Origin: Dehalococcoidia bacterium
Lineage (GTDB): Bacteria > Chloroflexota > Dehalococcoidia > GIF9 > AB-539-J10
Reading direction: 5' to 3'
Assembly: GCA_029857995.1 (NCBI GenBank)
Contig: JAOUFZ010000042.1
Span: forward strand, 1 to 10,607
DNA: 10,607 nucleotides
Below, piece by piece: positions 4,499 through 10,568 of this stretch (the stretch's first letter is position 1; each line of letters starts with the position of its first letter). The notes beneath the pieces were generated by a model, which did not search any database, was not told the DNA's origin, and saw only the letters and a program-made list of their open reading frames with translations. The translations under genes were made by a program, and so were the position numbers.

Positions 4499-6118
4499 AT
4501 GAAGACAATACTTAATTCGAGGAGATACCATTACATGGCAAGGGTTGGCATCTTTTTGATTGCGGTATCCTTAATTGCCGGGATGGTAGGCTGTGCGGCT
4601 ACTCCACAACACGACCTCGCCATCCTTAGTACTGATGCATTAACCGAGACAGGAACGGGTTCTATCATCCCAGCAATCATAGAGTTTGCCCCAGACGTCT
4701 TAAACCTGAGGTCCAAGGGCCAGTTCCTCACCGCCTATATCGAGCTTCCACCAGGCTATGATGCAGGCCAAATCGATGTTTCCAGCATCAGGCTGAATGG
4801 TACAGTCCCAGCCCTGACCAAGCCCACCGCGATCAGTGATTATGATAGTGATGGCATCCCTGACCTGATGGTCAAATTTGATAGAGCTGCGGTGGAGGCC
4901 CTACTCATGCCTGCTAGCCAGGTAGAGATGACAATAATGGGAGAGGTCGCTGGAATAGCTTTTGAAGGTAGCGATACCGTCCGGGTGATAAACCCTGCTT
5001 GGTGTAGCCTTAATGTCTCCAGCACCACCGGTGGGTCGGTAAGCGTGCCTGGTGAAGGAACCTTCTCATACAAGGCCAAGACGGTCGTCGGCCCGGTGGC
5101 GACTCCATCCACCGGCTACCGCTTTCTCAACTGGACGGGCGATGTAGGCACCGTTGGCGATGTCAATGCTGCCTCAACCAACATCACAATGAACGGAGAC
5201 TACTCAATCACGGCCAACTTCATCGCTCAGTATGACCTCACCATCTCCAGCACAGCTGGTGGATCGGTACCCGCCCCTGGAGAAGGGATATTTACCTACG
5301 ATGCTGAGACGGTCGTTAACCTGGTGGCGACCCCGGCTAGTGGCTACGGCTTTGCCAACTGGACGGGCGATGTAGACACGGTTGGCGATGTCAATGCTGC
5401 CTCAACCAACATCACAATGAACGGAGACTACTCAATCACGGCTAACTTCGCACAGGAACCGGTGGCTTTCCCTGACGCCAACCTGGAGGCAGCAATCAGA
5501 GAAGCCATCGCTAAACCGACGGGCCCCATCTATCCTTCAAACCTCAGATGGCTCAACATCCTGCCTGCCGCGTATAGGAGGATCGCCAATCTCGCCGGGC
5601 TGGAATACTGCACCAGCCTGATGATGCTTAACCTTGCGGACAACCAGATAAGCGATATCTCGCCCCTGACCAACCTCCGCGGCCTGATCGACCTCAACCT
5701 TAAGGGGAACCAGATAAGCGATATCTCGCCTCTGGCCAACCTCGACCTAGCTTCGCTCCGGCTTGATGCCAACCAGATAAGCGATATCTCGCCTCTGGCC
5801 AACCTCACCGGATTGATTATACTTTATCTTAATTATAACTGGATAAGCGATATCAGTCCGCTGGCCAACCTCACCAGCTTGACGCGTCTCCTTCTTCGTA
5901 ATAACCAGATAAGTGATATCTCCCCTCTGGCCAACCTCACCAACCTGAGAGACATCGACCTCGGGGATAACGGGATAAGCGATATCAGTCCGCTGGTCAA
6001 CAATCCGGGGCTTGCAGAATGGGATGACGTGGTTTTGTTGGGCAACCCGCTGAGTCCAGATTCCATCAACATATATATTCCTCAACTTGAAGCGAGAGGT
6101 GTGACTGTCTACTACTAG
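4499..6118 (+). CDS. Lipoprotein with two InlB B-repeats and internalin-type LRRs
   Basis: A 539-aa surface lipoprotein. Residues 1-31 form a type II signal peptide with lipobox MVGC (C32). Residues about 50-160 form a strand-rich domain with a D-Y-D-S-D-G-I-P-D calcium-loop-like segment. Residues 169-243 and 245-317 are two InlB B-repeat (Flg_new_2-like) domains, each with GGSV, PGEG, F-x-NWTGD and ITMNGDYSITANF. Residues about 368-520 hold six internalin-type leucine-rich repeats of 22 residues (N-x-ISDISPL-x-NL), one of them 21 residues. A short cap ends the protein. LRR plus InlB repeats normally serve protein-protein contact or adhesion outside the cell; the ligand is unknown. The start is set by GAAGGAGGTGA 3 nt upstream. 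Control probably involves the leader, terminator and coupled ORF just upstream. Confidence 0.92.
   Translation: MKTILNSRRYHYMARVGIFLIAVSLIAGMVGCAATPQHDLAILSTDALTETGTGSIIPAIIEFAPDVLNLRSKGQFLTAYIELPPGYDAGQIDVSSIRLNGTVPALTKPTAISDYDSDGIPDLMVKFDRAAVEALLMPASQVEMTIMGEVAGIAFEGSDTVRVINPAWCSLNVSSTTGGSVSVPGEGTFSYKAKTVVGPVATPSTGYRFLNWTGDVGTVGDVNAASTNITMNGDYSITANFIAQYDLTISSTAGGSVPAPGEGIFTYDAETVVNLVATPASGYGFANWTGDVDTVGDVNAASTNITMNGDYSITANFAQEPVAFPDANLEAAIREAIAKPTGPIYPSNLRWLNILPAAYRRIANLAGLEYCTSLMMLNLADNQISDISPLTNLRGLIDLNLKGNQISDISPLANLDLASLRLDANQISDISPLANLTGLIILYLNYNWISDISPLANLTSLTRLLLRNNQISDISPLANLTNLRDIDLGDNGISDISPLVNNPGLAEWDDVVLLGNPLSPDSINIYIPQLEARGVTVYY
5129..5449 (+). repeat. Near-identical 93-bp blocks, 228-bp period, inside LRR gene
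   Basis: 5129-5221 and 5357-5449 encode the second half of each InlB repeat and differ, as I read them, at only three positions, two of them silent. The rest of the two repeats is much less alike. This points to recent duplication or gene conversion of part of the domain. Confidence 0.85.
5642..6010 (+). repeat. 66-bp LRR-coding DNA repeats
   Basis: Units beginning AAC-x-x-GATAAGCGATATC start at 5642, 5708, 5771, 5837, 5903 and 5969. The spacing is 66 bp except for one 63-bp step. They encode the ISDISPL repeat of the LRR domain. The in-frame length differences show expansion under coding constraint. This is not a CRISPR array. Confidence 0.85.
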
Positions 6119-6418
6119 AACTCAAAGAGCGAGGTCGAGGCGATAGAGGCTGTGGGATAGCTAAGCCAGACACGTCCCTATCGCAGCCCGAGCAATCGGT
6201 AGCTTGCCTGACGCCTGTTTGCCGCTTCTCAGTCTCCGAATCTAGAAACGCCTCAACCTATCCCCAAAATTCAAATAGGTCGGAGACAGGTATCTGAATA
6301 TCAAGAAGGGGGTATGCCCTTTCGATTGGGCGATGGACTTGCTCGTTCATTATCCTAGAGACATAGTACCTAGTTCGCAGTAGAGCCGGCTGATTTGGCG
6401 TCCCTAAAATCCGAGGTA
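6119..6418. other. Noncoding gap after the LRR gene
   Basis: No gene is visible. An imperfect stem-loop lies close behind the stop: GGCTG...GATAG pairs with CTATC...CAGCC at about 6147-6200, with an internal loop and no T-tract. It might end the LRR transcript, but the support is weak. The remainder up to the next promoter shows nothing I can name. Confidence 0.5.
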
Positions 6419-6448
6419 TTGACTGCTTTCTGAGAAAAGTGGTATTCT
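6419..6448 (+). promoter_or_regulatory. Promoter for the single InlB-repeat protein
   Basis: TTGACT (6419-6424), an 18-nt spacer, then TATTCT (6443-6448). It gives a leader of about 190 nt before ATG 6645. The ten bases GGTATTGACT ending at 6424 are identical to those at 4125-4134 in front of the LRR gene's leader, and the -10 regions are also alike. Confidence 0.55.
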
Positions 6449-6644
6449 ATGAGAGCTAGTCGTGAGCCGAGATGATTGGCGGGGTCCCGTGCAGTAGTTC
6501 CAAATCGAGTAAGAGTTCAGAAGACTAGGCTTTTACTCTGTCGATGGACACGGCGGAGTTGTTGGGTCGGGAGTTGGTATCGGAAATCGCAGTTATCGAG
6601 GTCCCTTCCATCGAAGGTGGAGGAAAGGCTACTAAGGAGGGAAA

Positions 6645-6971
6645 ATGACAAGGAAACTGATGTTGGTCGCTCTAATCGCACTCGTAGTATGTACAGGTTT
6701 CGGTTTCAAAGCTTCTTGCACGGCTCCTGCAACGGAGTGGCGCCTGACTATCAGCAGCACAGAGGGTGGTTCCGTACCCATCCCTGGAGAAGGCATCTTT
6801 TGGTATAATGATGGGCAGGCCATCGTCTTGAGTGCACGTCCAGATCCCGGCTACCGGTTTGTCAACTGGACCGGTAACGCGCACGCTATCAACGATGTCT
6901 ATCAGGCTACAACCATCATCAATATGGAGCTCGACTACACTATTACCGCTAATTTCGCCCCTGTCGAATAA
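6645..6971 (+). CDS. Secreted single InlB B-repeat protein
   Basis: A 108-aa protein. Residues 1-25 form a signal peptide (MTRK, then a hydrophobic LMLVALIALVVCTGFGF core). The cysteine after KAS is not in a good lipobox because lysine sits at -3, so signal peptidase I export is more likely than lipidation. Residues 33-106 are one InlB B-repeat (LTISSTEGGSV, PGEG, GYRFVNWTG, YTITANFAP). The first 19 residues of the domain are nearly identical to the second repeat of the LRR lipoprotein, so the two genes share ancestry for this domain. The start is firm: TAAGGAGG lies 4 nt before the ATG. It is probably expressed from the promoter at 6419-6448. It could be a soluble partner or a minimal surface protein; the role is unknown. 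Confidence 0.85.
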   Translation: MTRKLMLVALIALVVCTGFGFKASCTAPATEWRLTISSTEGGSVPIPGEGIFWYNDGQAIVLSARPDPGYRFVNWTGNAHAINDVYQATTIINMELDYTITANFAPVE

Positions 6972-7337
6972 GGCGAGCCTATCGGGTGGCAATAGAAACT
7001 CCTAATTACGGCGACTTTCTAGGCACGCCATGTGCTGGCCTCCTCCTCGGCCCGAGGCGAGGCGTCAATTAGGGCGAGATTTCCGTTACGGTCAGAATTG
7101 GGCTAGCACCAGGATCACTCAATCGCCAGAATTGCGAGCACCGCGAAAAACAATCTACTCTTCCTTACCATGAGGCTCACTTGAAAGGAACCAATCTAGG
7201 CTGCTTGGTCTTAGATATACACTAGCGAGTTTACTCAAATCAACGAAACGAAAACCCAGGATAGACCGGTGCTAAGATGAACGCACATTCTTAGCGGTCT
7301 CTCACTCATATGTGGCGAGTCATCAGTGAAGCAGCCA
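6972..7337. other. Noncoding gap with a possible signal-peptide remnant
   Basis: No complete gene is visible. On the minus strand an 18-codon ORF (7171 down to 7115) reads MVRKSRLFFAVLAILAIE and then stops. It looks like the start of an exported protein, and in the next frame the text continues S-D-P-G-A-S-P-I-L-T-V-T for a short way. It has no good ribosome site. It may be the decayed 5' end of a lipoprotein gene or chance. Nothing else stands out. Confidence 0.35.
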
Positions 7338-7365
7338 TTGAGGTAAAGCAGCCGTATCATATAAA
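7338..7365 (+). promoter_or_regulatory. Promoter of the phosphodiesterase-like MBL gene
   Basis: TTGAGG (7338-7343), a 16-nt spacer, TATAAA (7360-7365). The 8-bp direct repeat AAGCAGCC (7329-7336 and 7346-7353, 17 bp apart) brackets the -35 box, so a regulator binding there could block RNA polymerase. Transcription would start near 7372. Confidence 0.5.
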
Positions 7366-7387
7366 ATACAGGGACAGCTATACCTTC

Positions 7388-7415
7388 AGAAATCCGGTAA
7401 GCTAGTCGGATTTCT
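7388..7415 (+). other. Perfect 9-bp stem-loop in the 5' leader
   Basis: AGAAATCCG (7388-7396) pairs perfectly with CGGATTTCT (7407-7415) across a 10-nt loop. It lies between the promoter and the ribosome site of the MBL gene. The following bases are TAAAGACTG, so it is not a standard terminator. It could be a protein-binding or mRNA-stability element. Confidence 0.45.
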
Positions 7416-7441
7416 TAAAGACTGAGAAATAATATGGCAAC

Positions 7442-7449
7442 GAGGTGAT
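7442..7449 (+). promoter_or_regulatory. Shine-Dalgarno deciding the ATG-7454 start
   Basis: GAGGTGAT lies 4 nt before ATG 7454. An in-frame GTG at 7445 falls inside this site and cannot be the start. Confidence 0.8.
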
Positions 7450-7453
7450 TTCA

Positions 7454-8224
7454 ATGATAGTAAGATTCCTGGGGACACATAATGCGGAGTCAAAAAACAC
7501 TAGGCTCGTGTCTTTCCTCATTGATGACGTCCTCGCTGTGGATGCTGGGAGCCTGGTTTCAGAACTGACCTTCCCTGAGCAGAGGAATATAAAGGCGATA
7601 TTGCTTTCTCATGGTCACTATGACCATATCAGGGCAGTCCCCGCTTTTGCCTTCAACAATTCTGACCGCACTACTAAAGTCATCGCCACTCCGAAGACCC
7701 TTGAAATTCTCTCCTCGCACCTGATTGATGGCGTGGTCTACCCCGAATTCACCAGCGAGGCTTCATTTTTGCGAAAGGCGACACTTCGGTTAGTCCCGGT
7801 GGAGCTTTTCGAGCGGCAAAGAATAGAAGGCTATGAAGTCATGGCAGTGCCTGTGCGACATAATCTTGATGGCGTGGGCTTTCAAATAACTTCTGGAGAC
7901 GGAAAGACCTTATTCTATACCGGCGATACCGGTCCCGGGCTTTCCTCTATGTGGGGCAAAATATCTCCGCAATTGATAATAGCCGATCTTACTTGGCCTA
8001 ATAATCTCGCCGATGCAGCTAAGGACGCAGGTCACCTGTGTCCGGAGATGCTCAGGGAGGAGTTGATTGAGTTCCGTCGAGCAAATGATTATCTGCCAAA
8101 GGTGGCTGTAATCCACATGAGCCCCCAACACGAGTCCGAGATAGAGAGAGAAGTCAGAGAAGTAGCTGAATTGTTGCAGATATCGATCGATATTGCTCGT
8201 GAAGGCGAGCAGATTGTGCTATAG
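7454..8224 (+). CDS. MBL-fold hydrolase, class II cyclic-nucleotide phosphodiesterase-like
   Basis: A 256-aa cytosolic metallo-beta-lactamase-fold protein. Metal ligands are in place: H53-G-H55-Y-D57-H58, H136, D158 (in TGDTGPG) and H221 (in VIHMSP). The N-terminus (MIVRFLGTHNAE...SFLIDDVLAVDAGSL) and the HLCPE segment near 194 recall the class II 3',5'-cyclic-nucleotide phosphodiesterase branch, rather than glyoxalase II or lactamases. The reaction would be hydrolysis of a cyclic nucleotide or other phosphodiester. The substrate is inferred and a tRNase Z-like or other phosphodiesterase role is possible. The start is ATG 7454, set by GAGGTGAT 4 nt upstream. It has its own promoter and a leader stem-loop. 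It converges on an operon encoding a cyclic-nucleotide-binding protein, which makes a nucleotide substrate more attractive but does not prove it. Confidence 0.88.
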   Translation: MIVRFLGTHNAESKNTRLVSFLIDDVLAVDAGSLVSELTFPEQRNIKAILLSHGHYDHIRAVPAFAFNNSDRTTKVIATPKTLEILSSHLIDGVVYPEFTSEASFLRKATLRLVPVELFERQRIEGYEVMAVPVRHNLDGVGFQITSGDGKTLFYTGDTGPGLSSMWGKISPQLIIADLTWPNNLADAAKDAGHLCPEMLREELIEFRRANDYLPKVAVIHMSPQHESEIEREVREVAELLQISIDIAREGEQIVL

Positions 8225-8293
8225 GTAGGAATGTGCAGCTATCTGTAGTTCACAGGCTGTTTGAGAATAAAAAGGCGGCTTCTAGTTAAGGGG

Positions 8294-9124
8294 TTATTTC
8301 TCTTGATCCTGGACCTCTGTCCAGTAACCAAAAGCCGATCCGAGCTTATCCTGCGGTTTTCTAGTCTTTATGAAAGCTTCAAAAAAGGCCTTGCAGTCAT
8401 CAAGCATTGTCTGGGCATACACTATGGCCTTGGGCAAGTCTTCATCGGGTGTGCTGGATACTCTGCCGTGACCTGGGAAAAGCTGCTTGACTTTCAGATT
8501 ACTCAAACGCCGGACCGAATTCACATAGTCGCTGACGTTACCACCCACAGCTATCTCAGACAGAGTACCTCCAGCAAATACTGTATCGCCAGTAAACAGC
8601 AATCCAGTTCTCGGCTCATATAGGCAGATGCAACCCGAGGTGTGTCCTGGTGTATGTACTACTTGGAGTTCGTAGTTTCCAAGGTCAATCATAGAATCAT
8701 CCTCCAGCCAGACATCTACCCAGAAGGGTTTACTGGGTTGGTCCTTGTACTTTCTGAACGTAACAAATTCATCCTGCAACTCCAATTTGTTGGCCGCCAA
8801 ACGGTGCGCTGCCACTACAGCAGTCCGGTGGAAGAATGCGGTCGCACCAATATGGTCGTAATGTTCATGTGTCAATATGATCAGATTCACGTCTTTCACA
8901 TGCAGGCCTAATTCAGTAAGCCGACGCTTTAAGACGGGGAATTTGCCGGCAACCCCGGTATCAATAAGAGCATTCTTGGTATCGCCCTTGATAAGATAGA
9001 CATGACTTCCGGGCTTCTCGCCATGAAATTGGTAGATTCCCGCCGCCAGCTCAATTACTTTGGATGGCTCCGGTTGCACTCCAGCCTTGGTCTGCGCCCG
9101 GGGGTTAAGTGGCTTCTCTTTCAC
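8294..9124 (-). CDS. MBL-fold hydrolase, glyoxalase II-like
   Basis: A 276-aa metallo-beta-lactamase-fold enzyme with a complete two-metal site: H86-E-H88-Y-D90-H91, H161 (in HTPGHTSG), D180 (in TGDTVF) and H219 (in FPGHG). The GSHVYLI and ALIDTG strands precede the motif as in the glyoxalase II/MBL hydrolase group. There is no signal peptide, so it is cytosolic. The precise substrate (thioester, lactone or other) cannot be read from the sequence. The start is a GTG (9124-9122) that overlaps the TGA of the upstream cyclic-nucleotide-binding gene as GTGA, with GAAGGA a few bases before it. The overlap predicts translational coupling and joint function. Residues 1-20 are a polar extension not needed for the fold. 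It faces the phosphodiesterase-like MBL gene tail to tail across 69 bp, but the two are not close copies. Confidence 0.92.
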   Translation of the reverse strand: MKEKPLNPRAQTKAGVQPEPSKVIELAAGIYQFHGEKPGSHVYLIKGDTKNALIDTGVAGKFPVLKRRLTELGLHVKDVNLIILTHEHYDHIGATAFFHRTAVVAAHRLAANKLELQDEFVTFRKYKDQPSKPFWVDVWLEDDSMIDLGNYELQVVHTPGHTSGCICLYEPRTGLLFTGDTVFAGGTLSEIAVGGNVSDYVNSVRRLSNLKVKQLFPGHGRVSSTPDEDLPKAIVYAQTMLDDCKAFFEAFIKTRKPQDKLGSAFGYWTEVQDQEK

Positions 9125-9531
9125 GGTGAGGTTCCTTCAGGAGGCAATCGTTTATCCATGTCCCGTAGTCTCCGACACAACGTGTGCATGAGACTAAGGG
9201 CAAATTCTGGCTGTTGTCGCACCATAAAGAGGAATCTAGCCCTATCCATGACAATTAACTCGGTGTCATCCTCAACAGCCGAGGCAGTAGCTGACCGTTG
9301 GGAGTCATCCACCAGAGCCATCTCACCAAAAAAATCACCGGGATTCAGAACAACCAGCGGGACCTCTCGAGCTTCGTTCTGCCGAACCGAAAGCAGTACA
9401 CTCCCGCTATGAATGAGATACATCTCACTACCGGTGCTTCCTTCTTCAAAGATGACCTCGGATTTCCGGTACTTTTGCCGGAATTTGGGTAATGCTGCAG
9501 TCTCGGCTACTCTATCCTCCGTCATAGTCAT
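9121..9531 (-). CDS. Stand-alone cyclic-nucleotide-binding domain protein
   Basis: A 136-aa protein consisting almost only of one Crp-type cNMP-binding fold. Residues about 17-48 carry KSEVIFEEGSTGSEMYLI and SGSV. The phosphate-binding cassette is at 65-83 (GDFFGEMALVDDSQRSATA), with the ribose-contacting E70 and phosphate-contacting R79 both present. Nucleotide binding is therefore plausible. There is no DNA-binding helix-turn-helix after the domain, so it is not a complete Crp/Fnr regulator. It would act by protein contact, most simply on the overlapping MBL hydrolase. The start ATG 9531 has a weak GGGA-type site, and a second ATG two codons in (9525) is possible. Expression probably comes from the promoter at 9692-9720, which overlaps an inverted repeat. 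Confidence 0.9.
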   Translation of the reverse strand: MTMTEDRVAETAALPKFRQKYRKSEVIFEEGSTGSEMYLIHSGSVLLSVRQNEAREVPLVVLNPGDFFGEMALVDDSQRSATASAVEDDTELIVMDRARFLFMVRQQPEFALSLMHTLCRRLRDMDKRLPPEGTSP

Positions 9532-9642
9532 ATATCCCGTTTAACACTACGAGAAAAGCTACTTCTGCCGTGCAAATTCCTTTCACTCCCAGGATGAAGC
9601 CCTATCGACATGCCGATTGCCCGTGGGTATTATAGTATATAC

Positions 9643-9678
9643 GATGGTACTTTAGCCCACTGACACTAATATACCATC
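9643..9678. promoter_or_regulatory. Inverted repeat GATGGTA/TACCATC in divergent region
   Basis: GATGGTA (9643-9649) and TACCATC (9672-9678) are exact complements 22 nt apart. They lie in the predicted leader of the minus-strand operon, directly beside the second inverted repeat at 9680-9702. It could be a regulator site or an RNA hairpin. Confidence 0.35.
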
Positions 9679-9679
9679 C

Positions 9680-9702
9680 AATGCGAGTAGGATTATCGCA
9701 TT
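9680..9702. promoter_or_regulatory. Operator candidate AATGCGA-N9-TCGCATT over the operon -10
   Basis: A perfect 7-bp inverted repeat, AATGCGA (9680-9686) and TCGCATT (9696-9702), has a 9-nt spacer. It covers the -10 box (9692-9697) of the minus-strand promoter. A dimeric repressor bound here would block transcription of the cNMP-binding/MBL operon. Confidence 0.5.
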
Positions 9703-9720
9703 AGCACCCAAAGAAGTCAA
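9692..9720 (-). promoter_or_regulatory. Promoter of the cNMP-binding/MBL operon
   Basis: On the minus strand TTGACT (9720-9715), 17 nt, then GATAAT (9697-9692). Each box matches consensus at 5 of 6. The start would be near 9685, giving a leader of about 155 nt to the ATG at 9531. Confidence 0.55.
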
Positions 9721-9843
9721 AATCATCTGGGACAAACTAAGGATTGCTCATCAGAACAAGCAAAGCGTTGCACATAAACGATAGATATCCTCAGAAGCCT
9801 ATGTTGCTGGTGAAACACTCTCAGTAGTTACGGGAGACCTATC

Positions 9844-10395
9844 ATGCGTAGGAAACTGCTGCCGACGATTGTTCTGTTTGTTCTAGTGGCCTCAGCTTTG
9901 GTTGGCTGTGGCCAGAATTCATCAAATCCTTCTACGCTCACTATGCTTTCAATAACCGAGGGCGATGTACTTGTAATGAAGGCAGGTGCGGACGATTGGA
10001 TAGAAGCGGAGGTCGGGATGTCTCTGGAAGACGGAGATATCATAAAGACAGGCGACGATTCTAGCGCCGAAATCACCTTCTTTGATGGCAGTACTGTCGA
10101 GTTACAGCTTGGCACCGAGATTGGAATTACTTCACTCGATATTTCCGGGGAAACCGGTTCAACAACCATTACTCTTGAACAGACAATAGGTGCCACCATA
10201 AGTCGCGTGATAAATATTATTGATCCAGCATCCAGGTACGAGGTTGAAACATCCGCTGGTGCTGCGGCGGTCAGGGGTAGTGTCCTGGTAGTTTGCGTCA
10301 CCGAAGACGGCACAAGTTGGATAGCTAATCAGAAAGGGAATATTTGGACCAGGGCGCAAGGTGTGGAACTGCAGTGGATACAAGCGGGACTGTAG
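9844..10395 (+). CDS. FecR-domain lipoprotein, truncated by frame break
   Basis: A 183-aa lipoprotein. Signal peptide residues 1-21 end in lipobox LVGC (C22). Residues 37 to about 165 form a FecR-type beta domain: an ITEGDVLV start, W-x-x-A-x-VGMSLEDGDIIKTG, then SAEITFFDGSTVELQ, IGATISRVINI, and YEVETSAGAAAVRGS. FecR domains in such lipoproteins probably sit outside the cytoplasmic membrane and sense or bind; the partner is unknown and no sigma/FecI-type gene is visible here. The start ATG 9844 has GGGAG 7 nt upstream. The sequence looks right through AQGVELQ and then ends abruptly with WIQAGL and a stop. Immediately after, and overlapping, a VCBS-like domain continues in the -1 frame (10371-10568), so the gene has probably lost its original C-terminus. 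Confidence 0.88.
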   Translation: MRRKLLPTIVLFVLVASALVGCGQNSSNPSTLTMLSITEGDVLVMKAGADDWIEAEVGMSLEDGDIIKTGDDSSAEITFFDGSTVELQLGTEIGITSLDISGETGSTTITLEQTIGATISRVINIIDPASRYEVETSAGAAAVRGSVLVVCVTEDGTSWIANQKGNIWTRAQGVELQWIQAGL

Positions 10396-10568
10396 GTACA
10401 GTTACCGCTTGGGGTCCGCGTGGCGCCTTCACCTATGACCCTGACGGACAATTCGACTACTTGCAGGCCGGCGAGTCAGCCACCGATAGTTTCACCTACA
10501 CGGTATCCGACGCCAGTGGCGACAGCGATACTGCCACTGTGACCATCACCATTTTTGGCGTCGACTAA
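10371..10568 (+). pseudogene. VCBS/cadherin-like domain fragment in a shifted frame
   Basis: In the -1 frame relative to the FecR gene the DNA encodes AVDTSGTVGTVTAWGPRG, then FTYDPDGQFDYLQAGESA, TDSFTYTVSDASGDSD and TATVTITIFGVD, followed by TAA. This is the second half of a VCBS (TIGR01965-type) or cadherin-like surface repeat as I know it. It has no start codon with a ribosome site of its own: the nearest in-frame candidate, TTG 10344, lies inside the FecR coding sequence. It is best read as the tail of a FecR-VCBS fusion broken by a frameshift, or a fragment left by a deletion or rearrangement. An assembly or sequencing error is also possible. Confidence 0.7.

Noticed and set aside
5642..6010. 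Regularly spaced short repeats that could suggest a CRISPR-like array
   Set aside because: The repeats are in frame, encode ISDISPL leucine-rich repeats, and the spaces between them are coding and related to each other.
5530..6085. Long antisense ORFs opposite the LRR region (ARGEISLIW repeats)
   Set aside because: They are the mirror image of the LRR codons, lack ribosome sites, and repeat with the same 66-bp period.
6476..6808. 110-codon ORF overlapping the start of the single InlB-repeat gene
   Set aside because: The other frame has a strong ribosome site, signal peptide and a recognisable domain; this one is Arg/Ser-rich shadow text.
8225..8293. Possible bidirectional terminator between the two convergent MBL genes
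   Set aside because: Only a 4-bp CTGT/ACAG stem with no T-tract is visible, too weak to call.
8261..9412. Plus-strand ORFs opposite the MBL and cNMP-binding genes
   Set aside because: The minus-strand frames carry full catalytic and binding motifs; the plus-strand ones have none.
10340..10400. Programmed -1 frameshift joining the FecR and VCBS parts
   Set aside because: I see no X-XXY-YYZ slippery heptamer or clear downstream pseudoknot in the overlap; a mutation or rearrangement is simpler.
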